From Bacteroidetes bacterium UBA1947 (lineage in GTDB: Bacteria > Bacteroidota > Bacteroidia > Chitinophagales > Chitinophagaceae): a DNA stretch of 64,000 nucleotides. Position numbers and translations under genes: made by a program. Positions 53,999-61,505 of this stretch are shown here, one piece after another. Within the stretch, counting starts at the first letter, position 1. Each line of letters starts with the position of its first letter. The notes under the pieces were generated by a model that did not search any database, was not told the origin of the DNA, and was given only the letters and a program-made list of their open reading frames with translations. The stretch lies in the NCBI GenBank assembly GCA_002336915.1, contig DDET01000019.1, positions 49,667 through 113,666 on the forward strand. Direction: 5' to 3'.

Positions 53999-54508
53999 AT
54001 GGAAACCAGATATCAAACACAACCTTTGACCAAAACCGAACGCGACCACCTCCTGATGATATATAATAGCAGGCTAAGGGTTTTTGCGCCGGCTTTTCTT
54101 GTCCTTACTCTTTTTGCCATTTATTTGTCCCTTGGCTATGCTGCGGAGGGGAACATCAAACACGAAAAAGATATTTTCCCGCTTATCCCGCAAGCATACT
54201 TCAATTTCCTTTTTGTTGGCGCACCGCTTATGTTCTTAGCCCTGCTCATCTATCGCAGGCGGGTGCACTGCTTTAAAGCCGATGCAAAGAATGGTCTGAA
54301 AGAAATGATGCCTTACGAGATAATAGAAAAGGAATACTTCCCCTACACAGACCAGTATTATTTTAAGATAGACAACCCTGACAATATGCATTTCGAGGTG
54401 GACCAGGAGCAATACAATAGCTACCACCAGGGCGATACTATCTATATACCAAGGGCGCCAAAATCGAAATACACATTTGAATACGGGGGCAGGTTCTCGC
54501 TTATGTAA
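53999..54508 (+). CDS. Two-TM protein of a paired family (paralog 2)
   Basis: A 169-residue paralog of the previous gene has the same layout: TKTERDHLLMIYNSRLRVFAP, two TM helices, KEMMPYEIIEKEYFPYTDQY, NPDNMHFEVDQEQY and GDTIYIPRAPKSKYTFEYGG, and it ends RFSLM. The invariant C-terminal block suggests a small folded domain facing the cytoplasm. The function is unknown. The partner is 50 bp upstream. Confidence 0.7.
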   Translation: METRYQTQPLTKTERDHLLMIYNSRLRVFAPAFLVLTLFAIYLSLGYAAEGNIKHEKDIFPLIPQAYFNFLFVGAPLMFLALLIYRRRVHCFKADAKNGLKEMMPYEIIEKEYFPYTDQYYFKIDNPDNMHFEVDQEQYNSYHQGDTIYIPRAPKSKYTFEYGGRFSLM

Positions 54509-54604
54509 ATGTTTTGTCGCAAAGCTACCCGGATCAATTGGAAGGTATAGTCTATTCACAGTATAAAGCGGGCAAATAGTGTTCCTTTTTATTAATTTTA
54601 CTGC

Positions 54605-55063
54605 ATGGACGCAGCACAGGTAAAAAAAGCATTGTACGAGCTTTGCAAAGAGTATATCAACAGTGGCATAGCAGCATCGAAAGAGGCCATTGCCAATGCA
54701 CGCGCGGCAGCAGACGAAGATGAAAAAAGCAGCGCCGGTGATAAATTTGAAACTGCCCGCGAAATGATGCAGCAGGAAATAGACATGAATACCTCCCACA
54801 TCAACGAACTGCAAAAACTGAAAGTGGCCTTAGACCTTGTAAACCCTGAACAGCATAGCGACACCATTCAGCCCGGCAGCCTGGTACATACCAACCAGGG
54901 AAATTATTACATGGCAGTAGGTATTGGCAAACTGCAGGCCAATGATAGGGCTTATTATACTATCTCCGCATCGGCACCACTGGGTGCTAAACTAATGGGG
55001 CTCAAGGCCGGGGATGCTTTCGCCTTCAACGGGAAGGACTTTGTGATTAATGAGGTGCTGTAG
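54605..55063 (+). CDS. GreA/GreB-like elongation factor family protein
   Basis: A 152-residue protein has an N-terminal helical hairpin (about 1-80) that includes SSAGDKFETAREMMQQEIDM and a C-terminal beta-domain (about 85-152, QPGSLVHTNQGNYYMAVGIG through AFNGKDFVINEVL). This matches the overall GreA/GreB plan, but the hairpin is shorter and more divergent than in canonical GreA, so RNA-cleavage stimulation is unproven. Some Bacteroidota relatives are misannotated as 3-oxoacyl-ACP synthase; no ketosynthase feature is present. TAATTTTA lies just upstream and could make a nearly leaderless start. The end overlaps the next gene by 17 bp. Confidence 0.75.
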   Translation: MDAAQVKKALYELCKEYINSGIAASKEAIANARAAADEDEKSSAGDKFETAREMMQQEIDMNTSHINELQKLKVALDLVNPEQHSDTIQPGSLVHTNQGNYYMAVGIGKLQANDRAYYTISASAPLGAKLMGLKAGDAFAFNGKDFVINEVL

Positions 55064-55796
55064 CTGGTACACCAATATTTTGATATTCGTACGCCTGACG
55101 AACCTTCTTAACCCTTGGCTTACCCAAGGCAAACCTTCGTATCAGCCCCGTCTGCACATTAGCATAACTTGGATGTATATGGGGATTGAACCCGCCCTGG
55201 GAGCCCCTGGCATCAGTTAAAGCGCTTAATAAAAACGTATAGCTTTCATCCAACACAAGAAACCATTTGTCAGACGCCAGGGGAATCATTTCCCTGAGTC
55301 CAAAACTTAAGCCGCAATATATGCGGCTGATGTCACGGGATGTCCCAATTTGTTCAATTTTATAGTCCGGGTAACCGATATACAAATTCTCGACTTGCCT
55401 GCCTCTTAACAACCATCCAATAGGAACCTCGCCGTAAATATGTAAAAAGCCATGTGTTCCTACACCCAGGTCGATAATCGGTGTAAGACACAGATATTTG
55501 CTGGTGTGTATCACCTCTTCGCTTACAACCCCCATATGACCACTATAAGACCTGTTTTCGGTAAAGTCAAAAGTCTGATATTGCATTGTCAGTCCGAGGG
55601 ACAGGCGGGACGAAGAACGGACTAAGCCTGCGCCGCTAAAGGTAAAAACCGGCCTGGTGCTCATTTTATTGCCATTAAGTATATTAAGGGACACTGCTTT
55701 GCCGAACCCGGCTTTTACATCTGCATCCACAATAGTTTGCGCCCGTACTACAAAAGAGGATAAGGAGATAAGTATGATAAGGGCAGGCTTTGACAT
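55047..55796 (-). CDS. Exported putative outer-membrane beta-barrel protein
   Basis: A 249-residue protein has a signal peptide ending VVRAQ (about residue 20). Alternating beta-strand pattern with aromatic residues (SLGLTMQYQTFDF, GFLHIYGEVPIGWLL, ISRIYCGLSFGLREM) suggests an 8- to 10-strand barrel. It carries a short C-terminal tail, ALGKPRVKKVRQAYEYQNIG, outside the barrel. Its 3' end overlaps the convergent GreA-like gene by 17 bp. No functional assignment can be made. Confidence 0.68.
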   Translation of the reverse strand: MSKPALIILISLSSFVVRAQTIVDADVKAGFGKAVSLNILNGNKMSTRPVFTFSGAGLVRSSSRLSLGLTMQYQTFDFTENRSYSGHMGVVSEEVIHTSKYLCLTPIIDLGVGTHGFLHIYGEVPIGWLLRGRQVENLYIGYPDYKIEQIGTSRDISRIYCGLSFGLREMIPLASDKWFLVLDESYTFLLSALTDARGSQGGFNPHIHPSYANVQTGLIRRFALGKPRVKKVRQAYEYQNIGVPATAPH

Positions 55797-55858
55797 GAGT
55801 TCGGTTTTTTTTCATACTACACAAATTGTGCCGATTCTTACAGTTAATGATGTGTGTT

Positions 55859-55890
55859 AAAAAAGAGAGGCCCGAGCGAAAGCTCCGGCC
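55859..55890 (-). terminator. Terminator-like hairpin after a T9SS domain remnant
   Basis: On the minus strand GGCCGGAGC and GCTCGGGCC pair with one mismatch around TTTC and are followed by six T residues. It lies about 45 bp past the stop of the pseudogene remnant at 55937. Confidence 0.65.
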
Positions 55891-55936
55891 TTTGGGGTAA
55901 GTAAGAGGCTATATGCCTTAGGGGTAGGTAAATCTT

Positions 55937-56130
55937 CTATTGAAGAAGAAGCTTGCGTTTACGCACAGCTCCATCTTCTTCATGGAGTATGTAAATATAT
56001 ATACCGGCAGGCTGGTTGCTTAAGTCTATTCTTGTCTTATTACTTTTTGCCGTCCCATGTGTATCCTTTCGCCTGCAATAAGCATCGGTATACTTTTAAA
56101 GACGAGACATTTCAATATTTAGTTGGTAAA
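55937..56130 (-). pseudogene. Remnant of a T9SS C-terminal sorting domain
   Basis: In the minus-strand frame that ends at TAG (55937-55939) the sequence reads DLSNQPAGIYIYILHEEDG and then VRKRKLLLQ, the last strands of a type A sorting domain. The open part reaches only to 56095, where a TAA interrupts it. Beyond that, YQLNIEMSRL appears in the same frame and KSIPMLIAGERIHMG in another, so there is at least one frameshift. The body of the protein is missing. It lies just past the stop of the RCC1 T9SS gene and has its own terminator, so it may be an older or duplicated cargo gene end. Confidence 0.6.
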
Positions 56131-56161
56131 CCTTCCCTTTATTTTAACTGGCCAACCGCCA

Positions 56162-57514
56162 TTACCGGCCCGACTTTACAATCATCACGGGGCCGGAACC
56201 TGCTGCATTTACGAAATAGATACCGTCTGCAAGCCCGTGCAGATCTACCTTATTATTAACAACTGACCTGCGGCTAGCCTGGCCTAAACTATTAATAATG
56301 GTGAGCTCTTCCAGTTTTGTAAGGCCCTCTACATATAGCCAACCGTCGGTGGGATTAGGATAGAAACGCAGCGTATTGTTTGCCGGCACTTTCGCGACTT
56401 CCGTTGGGAAGCAGCTTATCAGCATAGGAGTACTCACAGTATGTATGGCTGTATCAATAGCCAGTTGTGAAACATAGTTGGTACCCCAGCCATAGAGCTC
56501 ACCTGCGCTGTTGAGTGCAAATGAGTTATCCTGTGTAGCGCTTATGCTTACCCAGTTAGCGGCAGTACCTATTTGCACAGGCGAATGGCGATCGGTAATA
56601 GTGCCATCACCCACCTGGCCCGACTGGTTGAAACCCCATGACCACAGCTTTCCATCGGCCGTAAGCCCCATGCCATGCAAGTTGAATATAGAGACCTGCT
56701 TCCAGTTATTTATAGCTGTCACATGTATAAACTCGGTGGTGTCATTTGTAGTGCCATCACCCAGCTCACCCCGACTATTTACGCCGGTGCCCCACAGACT
56801 GCCATCAGTTTTTATAGCCAGCGATACGCCGTTGCCGGCACTGCAATATTTCCAGTCGGCAGCGGTGCCCACTTGCGTAGGGCTATGCTTTTCCGAGCTG
56901 GTGTCATCACCGCATTCGCCGCGCGAGTTGTCGCCCCAGGCCCACATTGTACCATTGGTTTTAATGGCCAGTGCATGCCCCGCCGATGCTGATACCATTT
57001 CCCAGTCGGTATCTGTACCCACCTGCATAGGGGTATTATGGTTGTTGGTAGTACCGTCTCCCAATATCCCATACTTATTAGTTCCCCAGCTCCACAAAGT
57101 GCCGTCATTTTTTATGGCCATGCTGGCCTTATCGCCGGCGCAAATCATTTTCCAGTCGCTGGCTGTACCCACCTGTATAAACGACCAGCTATCGGTAAAT
57201 GTGCCATTGCCCAGCGTGCCCCAAAAGTTAGCACCCGTGGCCCATAAGGTACCATCTGTTTTCAAGGCCAGGGTATGGGCACTGCCTGCCGAAACGGCCT
57301 TCCAATCTGTAGCGGTACCCACCTTCGTAATTTGAAGGCGGCGCAGGCTGTCACCGAGGCCCATGCGTCCGTTGAAGCCTTGTCCCCAGGCCCAGAGGCT
57401 ATTATCACTTTTCATGGCCATCACGTGGTAGCTGCCTGAGACTGACTGCCAGCATTGGGCCCGCGAGATATTCGATATGACAAGCAATGTCGCGAAGAGG
57501 AGATATTTTTTCAT
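56162..57514 (-). CDS. T9SS cargo protein with RCC1-like repeats
   Basis: I start at 57514, MKKYLLFATLLVISNISRAQ, giving 450 residues. About seven RCC1-type repeats follow, each of about 50 residues, with the pattern SLWAWGxNxxGxLGDGTTxxxxxPxQVGTxxDWK. Examples are DGTLWSWGTNKYGILGDGTT and NGTMWAWGDNSRGECGDDTS. They form a seven-bladed propeller. The type A sorting domain starts at FYPNPTDGWLYVEGLTK and ends VMIVKSGR. It should be exported by the T9SS. What it binds is unknown. Confidence 0.88.
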   Translation of the reverse strand: MKKYLLFATLLVISNISRAQCWQSVSGSYHVMAMKSDNSLWAWGQGFNGRMGLGDSLRRLQITKVGTATDWKAVSAGSAHTLALKTDGTLWATGANFWGTLGNGTFTDSWSFIQVGTASDWKMICAGDKASMAIKNDGTLWSWGTNKYGILGDGTTNNHNTPMQVGTDTDWEMVSASAGHALAIKTNGTMWAWGDNSRGECGDDTSSEKHSPTQVGTAADWKYCSAGNGVSLAIKTDGSLWGTGVNSRGELGDGTTNDTTEFIHVTAINNWKQVSIFNLHGMGLTADGKLWSWGFNQSGQVGDGTITDRHSPVQIGTAANWVSISATQDNSFALNSAGELYGWGTNYVSQLAIDTAIHTVSTPMLISCFPTEVAKVPANNTLRFYPNPTDGWLYVEGLTKLEELTIINSLGQASRRSVVNNKVDLHGLADGIYFVNAAGSGPVMIVKSGR

Positions 57515-57648
57515 ACTGGAGCTATTTAATCTACCTAAAATAGCTAAGTACAACCTGTGCATGCCTAGTATTACACGAGGTAATATGCTGCTTATGTAAG
57601 AGTGGCTAATTATTATGTCAAGAGAACGGTGAAGCGACCAGATATTGT

Positions 57649-57867
57649 TCAGGCGAGTTCATCCTGCGCTGTGTCCAATAGTTCAAACAATGCGCTCAGG
57701 TCGGCAAGCAGGTCGTTCATATCAAAGCTATGCCCGTCTTCGCAGGCCAGCAGGTAAGCCATAAGCATGCTACGCAGGTTGCGGCCCAGGCGCGCGGGCG
57801 GCGCATACTCAAAAAAATTTGCTACTTCCCCCTGTAGTTTTTTGGATAGTGTTTTGTTATGCGACAT
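57649..57867 (-). CDS. Hypothetical partner of an HTH gene, 72 residues
   Basis: I start at 57867, MSHNKTLSKKLQGEVANFFEY, because a longer frame overlaps the HTH gene. The stop of that gene is 10 bp upstream, so the pair is likely translationally linked. The product is helical with an amphipathic core (LGRNLRSMLMAYLLACEDG) and an acidic C-terminus. No domain is recognised. The arrangement is like that of toxin-antitoxin or small regulatory modules, but no toxin-like feature is visible. Confidence 0.6.
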   Translation of the reverse strand: MSHNKTLSKKLQGEVANFFEYAPPARLGRNLRSMLMAYLLACEDGHSFDMNDLLADLSALFELLDTAQDELA

Positions 57868-57877
57868 AGCGATAACT

Positions 57878-58195
57878 TTAGCGTTTTTTATCTTTTCCTT
57901 TCTTATTGTAGCTGATCGTTTTTTCTGCAAGTCTTAAAGCGTCCAGTCCATTTTCCTCATCGCGTATCTCATAGAGTATCTTTTCGCTCAGGTATTTAAC
58001 ACTAAGCTCCTTAGCATCCAGCTTAAACACCTCTGCAAGCAGAGGCACCATTTCTCTTGTCGGTTGTCTCTGGTTTGTTTCTATCTTGCTTAGTGTCGAC
58101 TGGTCGATATCCAGGTAAGCAGCCAGTTTGCGCAAGGGCATATTATCCCGCTCCCTGAGCTTACGGATGTATGAACCGAATGTTTCCTGCGCCAT
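57878..58195 (-). CDS. XRE-family helix-turn-helix regulator
   Basis: A 105-residue protein has a Cro/CI HTH over residues about 5-62: FGSYIRKLRERDNMPLRKL, AAYLDIDQSTLSKIETNQRQPTR and LAEVFKLDAKEL. The C-terminal extension, KYLSEKILYEIRDEENGLDALRLAEK, is typical of Bacteroidota HTH proteins often found beside DNA methylases or restriction systems. None is seen here. The last residues are strongly basic. The downstream 72-residue gene follows at 10 bp. Confidence 0.88.
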   Translation of the reverse strand: MAQETFGSYIRKLRERDNMPLRKLAAYLDIDQSTLSKIETNQRQPTREMVPLLAEVFKLDAKELSVKYLSEKILYEIRDEENGLDALRLAEKTISYNKKGKDKKR

Positions 58196-58299
58196 TTAGA
58201 AAAAGTTGTCTTGACAATTTTGTCAAAAATACTACGAAGTATATGCAGTTGGAGAAGAAGATATCCACATTTTTGAATGGGCTCTTGATCAGTACAAGA

Positions 58300-58773
58300 T
58301 TACTCAGCCTGAGCTTTCGGCATTGTGCCTTTCTCCCATATCTCCACTTGCTTCTTTGCTTCCTCATGTGATGTCACTTGTTTTGTATCAAGGTTCACGA
58401 TGGCTATGGCCAGGATGTGGTAGCCTGTTTTATTAAGTTCCGCAGCCATTTTATCATCCACCAGGTCGAAGTAACCAAGCACCTTTACATGGGCACCTTC
58501 ATAAATTATTTTAGGGTCATCCTTAGCAATGGTGCCCACCCATATGTTGGCTGTACCCGGCAGGCCCATCAGCAAATACCGGTGCTCACCTTGTGCTCTA
58601 TACTTCTCATTTATCACCGCTTCAAAAGCAACTATCTTCCCCTGCCATTTCCTGGGTGCGGCCGCTGCCAGTTTTAAGGAGTCGGGATTAAAGTTGCTGG
58701 GGTATGGTTTGAGGGCCTGTGCATTTAGCTGCAGGTTGAGGCATATTAGTATAAGCAGGAAGATACGGGGCAT
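58300..58773 (-). CDS. Exported hypothetical protein, 157 residues
   Basis: The signal peptide covers about residues 1-19 (MPRIFLLILICLNLQLNAQA). The mature part has a beta-rich core that includes WQGKIVAFEAVINEKYRAQG, YLLMGLPGTANIWVGTIAKD and GAHVKVLGYFDLVDDKMAAE. This is the order of strands seen in OB-fold proteins, but that is a guess. The C-terminus is helical and charged. The upstream neighbour is the 46-residue gene at 58810-58950. Confidence 0.68.
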   Translation of the reverse strand: MPRIFLLILICLNLQLNAQALKPYPSNFNPDSLKLAAAAPRKWQGKIVAFEAVINEKYRAQGEHRYLLMGLPGTANIWVGTIAKDDPKIIYEGAHVKVLGYFDLVDDKMAAELNKTGYHILAIAIVNLDTKQVTSHEEAKKQVEIWEKGTMPKAQAE

Positions 58774-58809
58774 CTTGTAAGATATGGAATGTGTTTAGTT
58801 GAGTGAAGT

Positions 58810-58950
58810 TCAATTTCCGGTTTCCGGTAAGATTATCATTTCCGGTTTTTGAGCAGTCATTCCTTGCAAAGCCTTTAGCAGATTGTCATATAACGTTTCA
58901 ATATAATTTCCGGTTATTTCCGGTTTCGTTTCCGGTGGTTGTTTGAACAT
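58810..58950 (-). CDS. Putative small protein, 46 residues, with repeated TTTCCGGT in its gene
   Basis: The frame runs from ATG (58948-58950) to TGA (58810-58812). It begins MFKQPPETKPEITGNYIETL, continues with the helical YDNLLKALQGMTAQ and ends KPEMIILPETGN. On the plus strand TTTCCGGT occurs six times, in two groups of three (58814-58846 and 58907-58936), and codes for the PET/KPE/TGN residues at both ends. The protein reading is well formed, with an amphipathic middle helix, but the DNA repeats could instead be binding sites. Element C copy 3 lies 40 bp upstream of the start. It is in line with 58300-58773. Confidence 0.4.
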   Translation of the reverse strand: MFKQPPETKPEITGNYIETLYDNLLKALQGMTAQKPEMIILPETGN

Positions 58951-58989
58951 GATTTATAAGATTTAAAGATGTCATACTATTTGGGGGGA

Positions 58990-59121
58990 ATGCCCGATCG
59001 GACATGAAAAATAAAAATCGGACATTGGTTTTTCATAAGCATTTGATAATCATCATTTTGATAAAATTATCAATGTCCGATCGTGCCCGATCCATGCCCG
59101 ATCTGTGCCCAAATCGGGCAT
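58990..59121 (-). repeat. Element C, copy 3
   Basis: Read on the minus strand it starts ATGCCCGATTTGGGCACAG, continues CGGGCATGG, CGGGCACGATCGGACATTG, a spacer of about 50 bp with ATGATGATTATC, then AATGTCCGATTTTTATTTTTC and TGTCCGATCGGGCAT. Order and spacing match copies 1 and 2. Here the inner pair is GGACA with TGTCC, where copies 1 and 2 have GGGCA with TGCCC, so both partners have changed together. It lies 40 bp upstream of the small gene 58810-58950. Confidence 0.7.
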
Positions 59122-59423
59122 TGATGATATGGATTACAGTCTCCCGAAGTAAGTCGGAATTACGTTTCACAGCATTTCAAAGAACTCTAGTTTATGTGGC
59201 AATATGCAACGTAACAATCTGCAAATATTCACATGTCGTCTAAAAATCCAGGCAACACACAAAGGTCGGATAAAGCAGGAAATGGCGGTCATTTTGTGGA
59301 TAAAATGACATAAAATTGAAATTATTTATGCGAGTAGGAAGTAAGGGATACGCAAGTCGAAAAGACTGCCCAATAGTAGACACAAGTGAAAAATACTTGC
59401 GCCAATGGGGGGAGCGGGGAATG

Positions 59424-59451
59424 AAAAAAAAACGGGCGGCAATGCCGCCCG
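59424..59451 (-). terminator. Rho-independent terminator of the T9SS gene 59470-61086
   Basis: CGGGCGGC pairs with GCCGCCCG around AAT (59433-59451). On the minus strand nine T residues follow. It lies 19 bp past the stop codon. Confidence 0.95.
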
Positions 59452-59469
59452 CTCAGTGAAACGTTTTTT

Positions 59470-61086
59470 CTATCCCTTAACAAACTTCCGTCTCTCAACA
59501 GTATTGTCTTTGTTGGTTATGTTCAGAATATAAACACCGTCGGGCAGCTCATGAACATTTACTGTTATTTCAGCACCAGTGATATTACCCTGCATTAGCG
59601 TTTTGCCCATAGCATCAATTATACTATAGTACTGACCTTCCTTTGATCCAGCTTTTAACTGCAAGATATCATTCGCGGGTATTGGCGACAGGCTCCAGGG
59701 TTCCGTACTGCCTGTACCTGCAACACTTGTCGGGCCGGTTTTAAAGCCACTTGCTGCTGTGGTTACTTTGTAAACTATATCTCCTGCGGTTGCATCATAC
59801 CAGCATATGAAAAACTTGTTTGTCTTTATCCCGGAACTATAAATATAGTCGTCGCTAACAGCTACCAGGTCACCTGTAGTATTATTACCAAAATTCACAT
59901 TGTAGTAATTGGAGTTCGTGACATTTCCGTTAGAGCAATTTATGTTCTGGACATAGACGTCGTTGTAATGTGGGTTTTGATAAGCAACAGAATATAAAGT
60001 AGAGGGACTGCAGGCGATGACCGGGCCATTGTTACTATAAGTGCTGGGGTAAGCATTTGTCAAATTCTGAACGGTTGTGTTTACATTGTTTACCTCATGT
60101 ACCTGCCAATAAGTGCCGTCGTAGTATCTCCAGGTGAAAGCAATCCCAGCCTGAGTTGCACTCAACTGTACGGGGTCAAGCCCGGTTATGCGTGGATATT
60201 CAGCGATACCGGCTGTGGTATTATTCTCCAGTATGTTGCCTGCCACAATGGTATTGCTCGTTACATCCCACTTGCGGGTTGCTACCTTACTTGATGCAGG
60301 ATCGACGAATATGAAATACGCCATATCGTGGTTAGTTGTGGAATTAATTTTTATCTGGCCATATTCTACGTCGACCATTACCGCATCAACTGCGAGGCCG
60401 GTTGTTATACAACTGGGTGCATTAACGACTGCCGCCCCGCATATGTTTGCGATCCCACTATACGTTGCCACGCAAGCGTTTACGCCGAAGTTGGCTGTAG
60501 TATTGCTACAAGCCATATCTTCCCAGCCTACTGCAAAACCATCCGCGTCAACGTGGGTACCCGACAGCAGGTTTTTTGTATCAATATGCGATTTGCCGAC
60601 ATCGTGGGAACTGGAGACTCTAATCGGGTCGCAGGCCGGGGTAGCGGTAAGAGTTCCACCAATTCCTGTAATCGCGAACTCTTCCACGTATATATCTGTG
60701 CTGCTGGGACTAACAATATTTCCTGTATACGAGACTGTCACGTAAGCAGTAGTACCGCTGTTATCGCCACCTATGGCGACATCAGGATAGGAGGGTACGA
60801 TGCCACTTACGTAAGCAACTAAAGTAACAGGCAAAAAAGTAGAACCGTCGTATATCTCGAGATATACATTGCTGCCATCGTCCCAAACAACGGCATATAC
60901 TGTACCCGCGGCGTTCTCATAAACAGCGTTATTCATCCATATCGGCGTATTAGCAGCGACATAAGTGTTATTGGCATTGGAGGGATTGACAACAGTGTAG
61001 GCCGACGTGGTAAAAGCCAGGAATACGGTGAGGGACAGTGTGGCAATTGATTTCAAAAGCCGATTAGGTTTTAGATCTTTTTTCAT
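59470..61086 (-). CDS. T9SS cargo protein, 538 residues
   Basis: A secreted protein starts with a long basic leader and hydrophobic segment, MKKDLKPNRLLKSIATLSLTV, cleaved near TTSAYTV. The body is Asn/Thr/Val-rich and beta-structured, with a TYWQVHEVNNVNTT-type strand pattern but no named domain. A type A sorting domain begins WSLSPIPANDILQLKAGSKE and ends ERRKFVKG. It has its own promoter at 61109-61139 and its own terminator at 59424-59451, so it is monocistronic. Confidence 0.83.
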   Translation of the reverse strand: MKKDLKPNRLLKSIATLSLTVFLAFTTSAYTVVNPSNANNTYVAANTPIWMNNAVYENAAGTVYAVVWDDGSNVYLEIYDGSTFLPVTLVAYVSGIVPSYPDVAIGGDNSGTTAYVTVSYTGNIVSPSSTDIYVEEFAITGIGGTLTATPACDPIRVSSSHDVGKSHIDTKNLLSGTHVDADGFAVGWEDMACSNTTANFGVNACVATYSGIANICGAAVVNAPSCITTGLAVDAVMVDVEYGQIKINSTTNHDMAYFIFVDPASSKVATRKWDVTSNTIVAGNILENNTTAGIAEYPRITGLDPVQLSATQAGIAFTWRYYDGTYWQVHEVNNVNTTVQNLTNAYPSTYSNNGPVIACSPSTLYSVAYQNPHYNDVYVQNINCSNGNVTNSNYYNVNFGNNTTGDLVAVSDDYIYSSGIKTNKFFICWYDATAGDIVYKVTTAASGFKTGPTSVAGTGSTEPWSLSPIPANDILQLKAGSKEGQYYSIIDAMGKTLMQGNITGAEITVNVHELPDGVYILNITNKDNTVERRKFVKG

Positions 61087-61108
61087 AAAAAAAATTTATG
61101 GTGAAAAA

Positions 61109-61139
61109 CAAAGCTACCGGCAAAAAAAAAGCTGCGCAA
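61109..61139 (-). promoter_or_regulatory. Bacteroidota promoter of the T9SS gene 59470-61086
   Basis: On the minus strand TTG (61137-61139) is followed 20 bp later by TAGCTTTG (61109-61116), an exact fit to TTG-N20-TAnnTTTG. The ATG lies about 22 bp downstream. This is the clearest promoter in the window. Confidence 0.75.
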
Positions 61140-61493
61140 TGTGAAAAACACTGATTTTTATTCCAAAAAAAAATCGTAAATAGGTATACACACCCTTCCG
61201 CGCCTTACCAAATTCATTTACAATAATTTAAGTAAGGACATCAGTCAACAGGCTAATTCTACGCTAAAATCATACGGGGGATCGCGACTATTTAATGGAT
61301 GCAACATGCTTTGTGATGGCATCCTCGTTACAAGGAAGACGCTACGGCAGATAACGTTATTGCGTTTTCATTAAAATCTTGTTTTAACCGATTAAAGAAC
61401 TTTTACAAAAATGTTGCGGAAGCGAGGCCTGAACAAGCGTATTAATACCTTATCCTGGAAAAACACCCCTGTACCCCGGCCGGGAAATAGGAT

Positions 61494-61501
61494 TATATTT
61501 G
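61494..61501 (+). promoter_or_regulatory. Bacteroidota -7 element for the aldehyde dehydrogenase gene
   Basis: TATATTTG fits TAnnTTTG exactly and ends four bases before the ATG. If it works, the mRNA would start at or next to the start codon. No TTG is spaced properly upstream. Confidence 0.5.
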
Positions 61502-61505
61502 CCGT

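Larger units (their letters stand above)
58951..59469. other. Intergenic region with element C copy 3
   Basis: This gap between the 46-residue gene and the end of the T9SS gene 59470-61086 holds element C copy 3 and the terminator at 59424-59451. From about 59130 to 59420 I see no gene or repeat. Confidence 0.5.
61087..61505. other. Divergent intergenic region
   Basis: About 420 bp lie between the T9SS gene and the aldehyde dehydrogenase gene. The two promoters listed here are the only features I can support. Confidence 0.5.

Noticed and set aside
54605..55063. Annotation as 3-oxoacyl-ACP synthase
   Set aside because: Relatives carry that label, but 152 residues with a helical hairpin and small beta-domain and no ketosynthase active site fit a GreA/GreB-like protein.
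58810..58946. TTTCCGGT cluster as a CRISPR array
   Set aside because: Units are only eight bases, spacing is irregular, some overlap by one base, and there are no cas genes.
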